The notes under the pieces were generated by a model, which saw only the letters and a program-made list of their open reading frames with translations, searched no databases and was not told the DNA's origin. A stretch of 64,000 nt of DNA from Cellulomonas xylanilytica (GTDB taxonomy: Bacteria > Actinomycetota > Actinomycetes > Actinomycetales > Cellulomonadaceae), in contig NZ_BJUB01000002.1 in assembly GCF_007989805.1 (NCBI RefSeq), positions 124,001-188,000 on the forward strand, read 5' to 3'. Positions within the stretch are counted from its first letter, which is position 1; every line of letters begins with the position of its first letter. A program made the position numbers and the translations under genes. This document shows positions 48,446 to 56,601 of this stretch, one piece after another.

Positions 48446-50095
48446 ATGTCCTCCCTCGCACCACACCGTCGCCGCGTCATCGCGGCGACCGCGGGCCTCG
48501 CAGCCACCGCTCTCGTCCTGACCGCCTGCTCGGGCGGCAACGACGACGAGGGCGGCGACGCCGGCAGCACCTCCGCCGCAGGCGCGCTGACCATCGGGAC
48601 CACCGACAAGGTCACCACGCTGGATCCGGCCGGCTCGTACGACAACGGCTCGTTCGCCGTGCAGAACCAGGTCTTCCCGTTCCTCATGAACACGCCCTAC
48701 GGCAGCCCCGACGTCGAGCCCGACATCGCGGTCTCCGCCGAGTTCACCGCGCCCACCGAGTACACGGTGACGCTCAAGCCGGACCTGAAGTGGGCCAACG
48801 GCAACGACCTGACGGCGTCGGACGTGAAGTTCACGTTCGACCGCCAGGTGGCGATCGCGGCCGACAACGGCCCGTCGTCGCTGCTGTACAACCTGGAGAG
48901 CGTGGACGCCGTCGACGACACCACGGTGGTCTTCCACCTGAAGTCGGAGAACGACCAGATCTTCCCGCAGATCCTGTCCAGCCCCGCGGGCCCGATCGTC
49001 GACGAGGAGGTCTTCTCGGCCACCGAGCTGACCCCCGACAACGAGATCGTCGACGGCAACGCCTTCGGTGGTCAGTACACGATCACGAGCTACGCCTTCA
49101 ACGAGCTGATCTCCTACGAGGCCAACCCCGACTACGCGGGTGTCCTGCCCCCGGCCGAGACCGCCGAGGTCAACGTCAAGTACTACGCGGACTCGTCGAA
49201 CCTCAAGCTGGACATCCAGGAGGGCAACATCGACGTCGCGTTCCGCAGCCTCTCGGCCACGGACATCGCCGACCTCAAGACCAGCGACAACGTCAAGGTC
49301 GTCGACGGTCCCGGCGGGGAGATCCGCTACATCACGTTCAACTTCGACACGCAGCCGTTCGGCACCAAGGCCGACGGCGCCGACCCGGCGAAGGCCCTCG
49401 CGGTCCGCCAGGCCGTGGCCCACCTGATCGACCGGGCACCGCTGTCGGAGCAGGTCTACAAGGGCACCTACACGCCCCTGTACTCCTACGTGCCGGACGG
49501 CTTGACCGGCGCCACCGAGTCCCTGAAGGGTCTCTACGGCGACGGCGACGGCGGCCCCGACGCCGCCAAGGCGAAGGCCACCCTGGAGGCGGCCGGCGTC
49601 ACCACCCCCGTCGCGCTGAGCCTGCAGTACTCGAACGACCACTACGGTCCGTCGTCGGCCGACGAGTACGCGCTGATCAAGGACCAGCTGGAGAAGGACG
49701 GCCTCTTCGCGGTCGACCTGCAGACCACGGAGTGGGTGCAGTACTCCAAGGACCGCACCGCCGACGTCTACCCCGCGTACCAGCTCGGCTGGTTCCCGGA
49801 CTACTCGGACGCCGACAACTACCTGACGCCGTTCTTCCTCACGGAGAACTTCCTCGGGAACCACTACGACAACACGACGGTGAACGACATGATCCTCGAG
49901 CAGGCGACGACGGCCGACCCCGCCGCCCGCACGGGCCTCATCGAGGACATCCAGGACGCCGTGGCGCAGGACCTCTCCACGGTCCCGTACCTGCAGGGCG
50001 CCCAGGTGGCCGTCGTCGGCAAGGACGTGACGGGCACCGAGGACACCCTCGACGCGTCGTTCAAGTTCCGCTACGGCGCGCTCGCCAACGGCTGA
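48446..50095 (+). CDS. Family 5 solute-binding lipoprotein of a peptide-type ABC transporter
   Basis: 549 aa. The signal peptide ends in the lipobox VLTACSGG (Cys about residue 28). Conserved family 5 blocks: TIGTTDKVTTLDPAG, LKWANGNDLTASDVKFTFDR, and VAHLIDRAPLSEQVY. It binds oligopeptides or similar solutes outside the cell and delivers them to the permeases encoded next. A long hairpin (50113-50151) follows the gene and may stabilise this part of the mRNA. Substrate not deducible. Confidence 0.92.
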   Translation: MSSLAPHRRRVIAATAGLAATALVLTACSGGNDDEGGDAGSTSAAGALTIGTTDKVTTLDPAGSYDNGSFAVQNQVFPFLMNTPYGSPDVEPDIAVSAEFTAPTEYTVTLKPDLKWANGNDLTASDVKFTFDRQVAIAADNGPSSLLYNLESVDAVDDTTVVFHLKSENDQIFPQILSSPAGPIVDEEVFSATELTPDNEIVDGNAFGGQYTITSYAFNELISYEANPDYAGVLPPAETAEVNVKYYADSSNLKLDIQEGNIDVAFRSLSATDIADLKTSDNVKVVDGPGGEIRYITFNFDTQPFGTKADGADPAKALAVRQAVAHLIDRAPLSEQVYKGTYTPLYSYVPDGLTGATESLKGLYGDGDGGPDAAKAKATLEAAGVTTPVALSLQYSNDHYGPSSADEYALIKDQLEKDGLFAVDLQTTEWVQYSKDRTADVYPAYQLGWFPDYSDADNYLTPFFLTENFLGNHYDNTTVNDMILEQATTADPAARTGLIEDIQDAVAQDLSTVPYLQGAQVAVVGKDVTGTEDTLDASFKFRYGALANG

Positions 50096-50112
50096 TCGCG
50101 TACAGCAGGCCG

Positions 50113-50151
50113 ACGGTCCCGTCCCCCAGCACACTCGGGGGGCGGGGCCGT
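50113..50151 (+). terminator. 15-bp stem-loop between binding protein and permease genes
   Basis: ACGGTCCCGTCCCCC pairs with GGGGGGCGGGGCCGT (two G-T pairs) across a nine-base loop. It sits in the 98-base gap inside the operon, as expected for a partial terminator or mRNA-stabilising stem that makes binding protein exceed permease. Confidence 0.6.
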
Positions 50152-50193
50152 CCGGCACGTCCGTACGGCACGTCATCGACAAGGCAGGAACCC

Positions 50194-51306
50194 ATGACCT
50201 CCACCACCACCGGAGCGCCCACCGGCGTCGCGCCGCCGGAGCCCACCACGCCGGCGACCCCGGCCGCGAAGAGCAGGCGATCGGGGGGACACCTCGGCAG
50301 CTACCTGCTGGTGCGGTTCCTGCTGATCTTCCCCACGATCTTCATCCTGGTCACCACCGTCTTCGTCCTCATGCGGGCGACGGGTGACCCCATCACCGCG
50401 TCGCTGGGTGGCCGCCTGACGCGCGCCCAGCTGGACGAGCGGATCGCCGAGGCGGGCTACGACCGGCCGATCCTCGTGCAGTACCTCGAGTACCTGGGCA
50501 ACATCTTCCGCGGCGACTTCGGCACGACCATCTCGGACAACCGCCCGGTCACCGAGGTCGTCATGACCTACGGCGCGGCGACCCTCGAGCTGGCGTTCTA
50601 CGCGCTGCTCGTCGCGCTCCTCGTCGGCATCCCGCTCGGCCGCATCGCCGCGGCCCGCCGGGACAAGGGGGTCGACGCGTCGCTGCGCATCACCGGGATC
50701 CTGGCCTACGCGACGCCCGTGTTCTTCGCCGGCATCCTGCTCAAGCTGATCTTCTCGGTGTGGCTGGGCTGGCTCCCCGTCGCCGGACGCGCCTCGACCG
50801 ACGCGCAGATCGAGATCCAGCGCAACGGCGCCGGCACGGGCCTGTTCATCGTCGACGCGATCGCCACCGGCGACCCGGCGGTGGTCCTCGACGTGCTCGA
50901 GCACGCGATCCTGCCCGCCCTCGCGCTCGGGCTGCTGACCGGCGGCATCTTCCTGCGGCTGGTCCGCACCAACGTCATCGGCACGCTGTCCACCGGGTAC
51001 GTCGAGGCGGCCCGGTCCCGCGGCGTCAACGAGCGCCGCCTGCTGCGCCAGCACGCCTGGCGCCCCGCGCTCGTCCCGATCATCACCGTGATCGGCCTCC
51101 AGGTCGCGCTGCTGCTGTCCGGCGCCGTCCTGACCGAGAAGACCTTCGAGTGGAAGGGCCTCGGCTTCCAGCTGGTCCAGTACCTGCTGGCCCGCGACTT
51201 CGTCGCCGTGCAGGGCCTGGTGGTCCTGCTCGCCGTGGTGGTGGCGCTGACGAACTTCGTCGTCGACGTCATCGCCGCGCTCGTCGACCCGAGGATCAGG
51301 TACTGA
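50194..51306 (+). CDS. ABC transporter permease, DppB-like
   Basis: 370 aa with an extended cytoplasmic N-terminus (residues 1-40) before the six-helix permease domain. The EAA-type cytoplasmic loop EAARSRGVNERRLLRQHAW contacts the ATPase. First helix LLVRFLLIFPTIFILVTTVF and the block FIGGRLTRAQLDERIAEAGYDRPILVQY are the DppB/OppB pattern. Ends 1 base before the second permease ATG. Confidence 0.93.
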   Translation: MTSTTTGAPTGVAPPEPTTPATPAAKSRRSGGHLGSYLLVRFLLIFPTIFILVTTVFVLMRATGDPITASLGGRLTRAQLDERIAEAGYDRPILVQYLEYLGNIFRGDFGTTISDNRPVTEVVMTYGAATLELAFYALLVALLVGIPLGRIAAARRDKGVDASLRITGILAYATPVFFAGILLKLIFSVWLGWLPVAGRASTDAQIEIQRNGAGTGLFIVDAIATGDPAVVLDVLEHAILPALALGLLTGGIFLRLVRTNVIGTLSTGYVEAARSRGVNERRLLRQHAWRPALVPIITVIGLQVALLLSGAVLTEKTFEWKGLGFQLVQYLLARDFVAVQGLVVLLAVVVALTNFVVDVIAALVDPRIRY

Positions 51307-51307
51307 C

Positions 51308-52417
51308 ATGACTGACACATCCCTTCCCGAGGTCGGGCTCGCCGTCGCGCACGCCGCCCCGCCGACGCCCGAGCACACCTCGCTCTGGAAGCGCCTGCCC
51401 GTCGTGCGCCACGTCCGCACGAGCGTCGGCCTGCAGCGCACGATGCTGGTCACCGGCCTCGTCCTGGTCCTCGTCTTCGTCGTCACGGCCGTGTTCGCGC
51501 CGCTGCTGGCGCCCTACGGGTACGCGCAGCTGAGCTCCGGTGACGTGAACTTCGGCTCGCAGCAGCCGCCCTCGGCCGAGAACCTGCTGGGCACCACGGT
51601 CGGCGGCTACGACGTGCTGTCCCGCACCATCTGGGGCGCCCGGCCGGCGATCCTCGTGATCATCGTCGCGGTCACGCTCTCGATCTTCGCGGGCGTCGCG
51701 CTCGGGCTGGTGTCGGGCTACTTCGGCGGCTGGGTCGACCGGGTGCTCGTCGTCATCGCCGACGCGCTCTTCGCGTTCCCGTCCCTGCTGCTCGCCATCG
51801 TCGTGGCCATCGTGATCAGCGGCGGTCAGTCCTCGATGTGGGGCGGGGTCATGGCCGCGGCCATCTCGCTCAGCGTCGTGATGATCCCGCAGTACTTCCG
51901 CGTGGTGCGCGCCGAGGTGGTGCGCGTCAAGGCCGAGGCGTTCGTGGAGTCCGCCCGCGTGATCGGCGCGGGCCACCTGCGGATCATGGGCCGCCACGTC
52001 CTGCGCAACTCGACGCGGACCCTGCCGTTGATCCTCACGCTCAACTGCTCCGAGGCCGTGCTCACGCTGGCGGGCCTCGGCTTCCTCGGGTTCGGCATCG
52101 AGCCGACCGCAGCGGCGGACTGGGGCTACGACCTGTCGAAGTCGCTGTCCGACGTGACCAGCGGCATCTGGTGGACCGCGGTGCCCCCGGGCGTCGCCAT
52201 CGTGCTCACCGTGCTGGGAGCCACCCTCGTCGGCGAGTCGCTCAACGACCTCGCCGACCCGCGCCTGCGCACCCGCCGGGCCGCCAAGGCCGCCGCCCTG
52301 AGCCCGGTCACGGCCGTGCCCGGCGGCGTCGCCACCGACCGCGTCCCCGGTGTCGAGAGCATCGACGAGCTCGAGGGACCTTCCGACCTGTTCGACGAGA
52401 ACGGACCTCGCTCATGA
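51308..52417 (+). CDS. ABC transporter permease, DppC-like
   Basis: 369 aa, six helices. Carries the DppC opening LLAPYGYAQLSSGDVNF and NLLGTTVGGYDVLSRTIWGARPAIL, then the EAA loop ESARVIGAGHLRIMGRHVLRN. The last 60 residues after helix 6 are hydrophilic and acidic, an unusual tail. Overlaps the ATPase gene in ATGA (52414-52417). Confidence 0.93.
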   Translation: MTDTSLPEVGLAVAHAAPPTPEHTSLWKRLPVVRHVRTSVGLQRTMLVTGLVLVLVFVVTAVFAPLLAPYGYAQLSSGDVNFGSQQPPSAENLLGTTVGGYDVLSRTIWGARPAILVIIVAVTLSIFAGVALGLVSGYFGGWVDRVLVVIADALFAFPSLLLAIVVAIVISGGQSSMWGGVMAAAISLSVVMIPQYFRVVRAEVVRVKAEAFVESARVIGAGHLRIMGRHVLRNSTRTLPLILTLNCSEAVLTLAGLGFLGFGIEPTAAADWGYDLSKSLSDVTSGIWWTAVPPGVAIVLTVLGATLVGESLNDLADPRLRTRRAAKAAALSPVTAVPGGVATDRVPGVESIDELEGPSDLFDENGPRS

Positions 52418-54111
52418 CCAACGTCGTCGACATCACCGACCTGCGCGTCTCGTTCGCCACCGACTCCGGCACCGTCCGGGCGGTCGAGGGCGTCACGCTC
52501 CAGGTCGCCGCCGGGGAGGTGCTCGCGATCGTCGGCGAGTCCGGCTCCGGCAAGACGGTCACCGCCCGCACGATCCTGGGCCTGCTGCCCGAGACCGCGC
52601 TGACCAGCGGCGCGGTGCTGCTCACCCGCAAGGACGGGTCCGCCACGCACGACATCGTCACGCTGCGCGGCAACGACCTGCGCGACGTGCGGGGCCGGGA
52701 CGCCGCGATGGTCTTCCAGGAGCCGTCCACCGCGCTCAACCCGGTCTTCCCGGTCGGCTGGCAGATCGCCGAGGGCCTCAAGGCGCACAGCAGGATCTCC
52801 GACAAGGACGCCCGCGCCCGCGCCATCGAGATCCTGCGGCTGGTCGGCATCCCGGACCCCGAGCACCGCGTCGACCACTACCCGCACCAGTTCTCGGGCG
52901 GCCAGAAGCAGCGCATCGTCATCGCCCAGGCGCTGGTCCTCGACCCGGGCCTGATCATCGCCGACGAGCCGACCACGGCCCTGGACGTCACCGTCCAGGC
53001 CGAGATCCTCGACCTGCTGCGCAGCCTCCCCCGGGACTTCGGCTCCGCGATCGTGCTGATCACGCACAACATGGGGGTCGTCGCGGACCTGGCCGACCGG
53101 GTGGCGGTCATGTTCAACGGCGAGATCGTCGAGCAGGCCGAGGTCCGCACCCTGTTCTCGTCCCCGCAGCACCCCTACACGCAGCGGCTGCTGGACGCCG
53201 TTCCGCGGGTCGGCGGGCGGCGGCTGCGGGACCGCGTGCGCGTGGCCGACGAGCTCGAGCCGATGGCGGTCGACGAGTCGGCGACGCCGGTCGTCGAGGC
53301 GTCCGACCTGCGGATCGTCTACCCGGGCCGCCTGCGGCAGCCCGCGTTCACGGCCGTCGACGGCGTGAACCTGGCGATCCGGCCCGGCGAGGTGCTCGGC
53401 CTGGTGGGCGAGTCGGGCAGCGGCAAGACGACGATCGGCCGGGCCATCGCCGGGCTGACGCCCGTGAGCGGGGGGTCGCTGAAGGTCCACGGCGTCGAGA
53501 TGCTCGACGTCAAGGAGAAGGTCTTCCGCCCGGTCCGCAAGCGCATCGGGTTCGTCTTCCAGGACCCCGCGACCAGCTTCAACCCGCTGCTCACCATCGC
53601 GCAGTGCGTCGCGGAGCCCATGGTCGTGCACGGTCTCGCCCCGAACCCGGACGAGGCCCGCCCGCGGGTCGACGAGCTCATGGAGGCCGTCCAGCTGCCC
53701 AAGGCGTTCGGCGACCGGTTCCCGCACGAGCTGTCGGGCGGGCAGCGGCAGCGCGCCAGCCTGGCCCGGGCCCTCATCCTGGGCCCGGAGCTGCTCATCG
53801 CCGACGAGCCGACGAGCGCGCTCGACGTCTCCGTGCAGGCCCGGGTGCTCGACCTGTTCGCCCGCCTGCAGGCCGAGCTGGGCTTCGCGTGCCTGTTCAT
53901 CAGCCACGACCTGGCCGTCGTCGACCTGCTGGCGCACCGGATCGCGGTCCTGCACCGTGGCGTGCTGGTGGAGGAGGGCACGGGCGACGAGGTGCTGGGC
54001 GCACCGAAGCACCCGTACACCCAGCGCCTGCTGGCGTCCCTGCCGGTGCCGGACCCGGTGGAGCAGGCGGCCCGCCGTGAGACGTGGAGGAACCTGCGCG
54101 CGCACGGGTGA
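52414..54111 (+). CDS. Fused DppD-DppF ABC ATPase
   Basis: 565 aa with two full nucleotide-binding domains. First: GESGSGKT (41-48), FSGGQKQR, LIIADEPT. Second: GESGSGKT (about 331), LSGGQRQR, LLIADEPT. Each ends with the peptide-transporter marker HPYTQRLL. Normally these are two separate genes (dppD and dppF); here they are one, which is common in actinobacteria. Last gene of the operon, followed by a strong hairpin. Confidence 0.95.
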   Translation: MTNVVDITDLRVSFATDSGTVRAVEGVTLQVAAGEVLAIVGESGSGKTVTARTILGLLPETALTSGAVLLTRKDGSATHDIVTLRGNDLRDVRGRDAAMVFQEPSTALNPVFPVGWQIAEGLKAHSRISDKDARARAIEILRLVGIPDPEHRVDHYPHQFSGGQKQRIVIAQALVLDPGLIIADEPTTALDVTVQAEILDLLRSLPRDFGSAIVLITHNMGVVADLADRVAVMFNGEIVEQAEVRTLFSSPQHPYTQRLLDAVPRVGGRRLRDRVRVADELEPMAVDESATPVVEASDLRIVYPGRLRQPAFTAVDGVNLAIRPGEVLGLVGESGSGKTTIGRAIAGLTPVSGGSLKVHGVEMLDVKEKVFRPVRKRIGFVFQDPATSFNPLLTIAQCVAEPMVVHGLAPNPDEARPRVDELMEAVQLPKAFGDRFPHELSGGQRQRASLARALILGPELLIADEPTSALDVSVQARVLDLFARLQAELGFACLFISHDLAVVDLLAHRIAVLHRGVLVEEGTGDEVLGAPKHPYTQRLLASLPVPDPVEQAARRETWRNLRAHG

Positions 54112-54115
54112 ACGT

Positions 54116-54147
54116 CGGGCCGGTTCACCCCCGGGTGGACCGGCCCG
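54116..54147 (+). terminator. Strong hairpin ending the ABC transporter operon
   Basis: CGGGCCGGTTCACC pairs with GGTGGACCGGCCCG through 14 pairs, one of them T-G, around a four-base loop. It begins 5 bases after the ATPase stop codon and ends 5 bases before the next gene's -10. Confidence 0.75.
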
Positions 54148-54151
54148 CTCC

Positions 54152-54157
54152 TAGCGT
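54152..54157 (+). promoter_or_regulatory. -10 element TAGCGT of the 160-aa membrane protein gene
   Basis: TAGCGT ends 6 bases before the GTG at 54164, directly downstream of the terminator hairpin; the new transcript is apparently leaderless. Confidence 0.5.
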
Positions 54158-54163
54158 GGCGGG

Positions 54164-54646
54164 GTGCCCCCCGCTGACCAGCAGGTTCGCTCGCGCCCGG
54201 TGCGCGTGCTCGCGGTCCTTGCTGCCCTCGCGACGATCCCGCTCTGGGCACCCCCGGGTCACGTCACCACCGCCGACGGAGTCTTCATGGTCGCGGCGGC
54301 GGTGCCCCCCGGGGTCACCGCCGTGCGCGTGTCCGCCGTGGTGGCCGTCGTGCTGCTCGGAGGGCTGACGTGGTGGCGCGGCCGGCGGGTCGCCGCGTTC
54401 TACGCGGTCCCGGCCCTGGCCCTGACCTGGGTCTGGTGGCGCACGGAGGGCGGCGGCAGCTACCTGGTCGCCATGACCGGCTCCGCCGGCCAGGACCCGC
54501 CACCCGCGTTCACGTCCCCGTGGTTCGCGGTCTCGGTCGCGCTGTCCCTGCTGGTGGTCCTCACGTGGACGCTCGCGGTGCTGGGGGTCGTCCCACGCCG
54601 AGCCGCGCCGGGTGCTCGCCACCAGGAACCTGCGGAGAGCCCGTGA
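54164..54646 (+). CDS. Small membrane protein, one copy of a repeated module
   Basis: 160 aa with three to four helices. RVLAVLAALATIPLWAPP and ALALTWVWWRTEGGGSYLVA are repeated with changes in the next gene, so the two are related by duplication. No family recognised, no catalytic motif. GTG start; overlaps the next gene in GTGA. Confidence 0.7.
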   Translation: MPPADQQVRSRPVRVLAVLAALATIPLWAPPGHVTTADGVFMVAAAVPPGVTAVRVSAVVAVVLLGGLTWWRGRRVAAFYAVPALALTWVWWRTEGGGSYLVAMTGSAGQDPPPAFTSPWFAVSVALSLLVVLTWTLAVLGVVPRRAAPGARHQEPAESP

Positions 54647-55485
54647 CCAGCTCCTCGCCGCCCCGCGTCGCCGACCGCGTCGCGCGCGTCCTCGCGGCAT
54701 CCGCCGGACTCCTGGCGGTCGTCGCTGCCCTCCTCGTCGACGGCAGCCAGGCCCCGAGCCTGGTCCTCGTCGTCGCCCTGGCGGCCGTCGTCGTGCGGCG
54801 TCGCCCGTCCGCCGCCCGTCTGAGCCTGCTCCTCGGGATCCCCGCGGTGCTCCTGACCAGCTGGTGGTGGTCCCGGCCGGCGTCGACCGCCTGGTTCGCC
54901 TACGCCCCGGAGGAGGCGCCGGCGCCTCCCGGGCACGGCGTCATCGGGATCGTCGTCCCCGTCCTGCTCGTGAACCTCTGGGCCCTGGCGGGGATCGGGC
55001 TGGTCGCCACCGCGGAGGACGCGAGCACGCGTGTCCCGGTCCGCGTCCTCGCCGTCGGGGCCGCCGTGCTCACCGTCCCGATCTGGGTGTCGTCCCTGGG
55101 CGGTCCGTATGTGCTTCTCCCCACCCAGCCGACGGCGTCCGCGGCCGTGCGGACCGTCTCCCTGGTCCTCGTGCTGGTCATCGGCGCCCTGGTGCTGACC
55201 GACCGTCGGCGGCCGTCCCCGTGGGCCGCCGCCTTCGTGGTGCCCGCGACCTTGCTGACCTGGGTCGGGTGGCAGTCCTCGTGGGCGGTCGCCTACGGCG
55301 GTGGTGGCGGCGCGCCGTCGTTCGCGGCCGCTGCGCTGCCGGACCTCCTCCTGCTTCCCGCCGCGACGGCACCGCTGGCGTCGGTGCTCCTCGTCGCGTT
55401 GCTGGCGTGCCTCTCCGTCGTGGGCACCCGCGCCTTGACGCAGGACCTCGCGCGGTACGTCCCCCCGCCCGCCGCGACCACCTAG
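54643..55485 (+). CDS. Membrane protein made of two copies of the preceding module
   Basis: 280 aa. Residues 1-130 and 131-280 each match the 160-aa protein in pattern: PVRVLAVGAAVLTVPIWVSS near residue 130 mirrors RVLAVLAALATIPLWAPP, and VPATLLTWVGWQSSWAVAYGGGGG (given here in part) mirrors ALALTWVWW. About seven helices. Function unknown. Its stop TAG shares the bases CTAG with the convergent membrane protein gene. Confidence 0.7.
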   Translation: MTSSSPPRVADRVARVLAASAGLLAVVAALLVDGSQAPSLVLVVALAAVVVRRRPSAARLSLLLGIPAVLLTSWWWSRPASTAWFAYAPEEAPAPPGHGVIGIVVPVLLVNLWALAGIGLVATAEDASTRVPVRVLAVGAAVLTVPIWVSSLGGPYVLLPTQPTASAAVRTVSLVLVLVIGALVLTDRRRPSPWAAAFVVPATLLTWVGWQSSWAVAYGGGGGAPSFAAAALPDLLLLPAATAPLASVLLVALLACLSVVGTRALTQDLARYVPPPAATT

Positions 55486-56576
55486 CCCCGCGCGACCTGC
55501 AGGTCGCCCCGCGCGTCGGCGCATGCCTCGCGCCTGGCCGTGTAGCGGTCGTAGAGCGTGACGACGAGGGCGACCACGTACGCGAACAGCAGCACGTCGC
55601 CGACCGACACCAGTCCTCGTTGACCGGTCGCGAACGCCGCGAAGACGAGCATCGCGACCACGCTGATGACCGTGTTGACCACCACCTCGACCGCCAGCGA
55701 CGCGCGCGCCCGCCACAGCGCCAGCGCCGCGTGGACCAGCACCGTCCCCGCCACGACGAGCACCACCACGGACAGCCGCCCCTCCGTCAGCGGGTACGAC
55801 TCGAACAGGACCGCCGTGACCAGACCCGCCAGCGCGACCTTCTCGGCCAGGTGCCCGACCCCCCGCGGCGCGACGGCCACGGGACCGCGCGGCACCCAGC
55901 CGACCCGCCGGGCCACCGCGTCCGCGTCGACCGTGAACGGCCAGTCCGCGGGCGGGAGCCGCCGGACCACCCGTCGGCCGACGACGACGAGCACCACCGC
56001 GAGAACCGCGAGCACACCCCAGACCCACGGGTACGCGTCGACCAGCTCCCCGAACTCGTCGGTGAAGTCGAGCTGCGCGACGTGGATCCACCACTCCTGC
56101 GGCAGCTTGATGACGACCCAGATCAGGCCCGCCGTCCAGAGGAACGCCGCCCGGCTCAGGCGGGCGGCGTCCCAGCGCGTCCGGACCACCTCGATCGCGA
56201 TGACGAAGTACTCGAACGTGTTCGGGAACACCATGAGCAGCCAGCGGGCGTCGGTGAGCTCGAACAGCAGCACCCCCACCAGCCGGTAGTACCAGAGGAA
56301 CGCCGCCACCCCCACCGCGAACGGGTTGCGCCAGTTCCGCAGCACCGACAGGTACGCGATGGTCAGGTAGTAGATGTCCAGGGCCTTGTCGTACGACTGG
56401 TAGTTGTCGAGCGGCAGCCCGGTGAACGCGGCGAAGATCGACTTGTCGACGCCGTCGATGACCAGCGCCGCGAGGATGGCCGGCAGCGGGAACCGCGGGA
56501 TGAACAGCGGCACCACGAGCCGGAGCCCCACCACCAGCACGAACACCGCCCAGTCGACCGTGCCCGCGTCCGTCAT
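55482..56576 (-). CDS. Uncharacterised polytopic membrane protein
   Basis: 364 aa with seven to eight helices. Residues 60-140 include NYQSYDKALDIYYLTIAYLSV and FLWYYRLVGVLLFELTD, in parts. Trp-rich loops (LPQEWWIHV) and charged loop residues near the C-terminus suggest a transporter or sensor. No known family identified. ATG has TACAGT 6 bases upstream, so leaderless. Convergent overlap of 4 bases with the duplicated-module gene. Confidence 0.65.
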   Translation of the reverse strand: MTDAGTVDWAVFVLVVGLRLVVPLFIPRFPLPAILAALVIDGVDKSIFAAFTGLPLDNYQSYDKALDIYYLTIAYLSVLRNWRNPFAVGVAAFLWYYRLVGVLLFELTDARWLLMVFPNTFEYFVIAIEVVRTRWDAARLSRAAFLWTAGLIWVVIKLPQEWWIHVAQLDFTDEFGELVDAYPWVWGVLAVLAVVLVVVGRRVVRRLPPADWPFTVDADAVARRVGWVPRGPVAVAPRGVGHLAEKVALAGLVTAVLFESYPLTEGRLSVVVLVVAGTVLVHAALALWRARASLAVEVVVNTVISVVAMLVFAAFATGQRGLVSVGDVLLFAYVVALVVTLYDRYTARREACADARGDLQVARG

Positions 56577-56582
56577 ACGCGC

Positions 56583-56588
56583 ACTGTA
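56583..56588 (-). promoter_or_regulatory. -10 element TACAGT of the polytopic membrane protein gene
   Basis: On the minus strand TACAGT (56588-56583) ends 6 bases before the ATG at 56576, consistent with a leaderless transcript. It lies between this gene and the end of the alpha-xylosidase gene, which terminates 14 bases upstream of it. Confidence 0.45.
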
Positions 56589-56601
56589 GGGGCGGGCGGG
56601 G

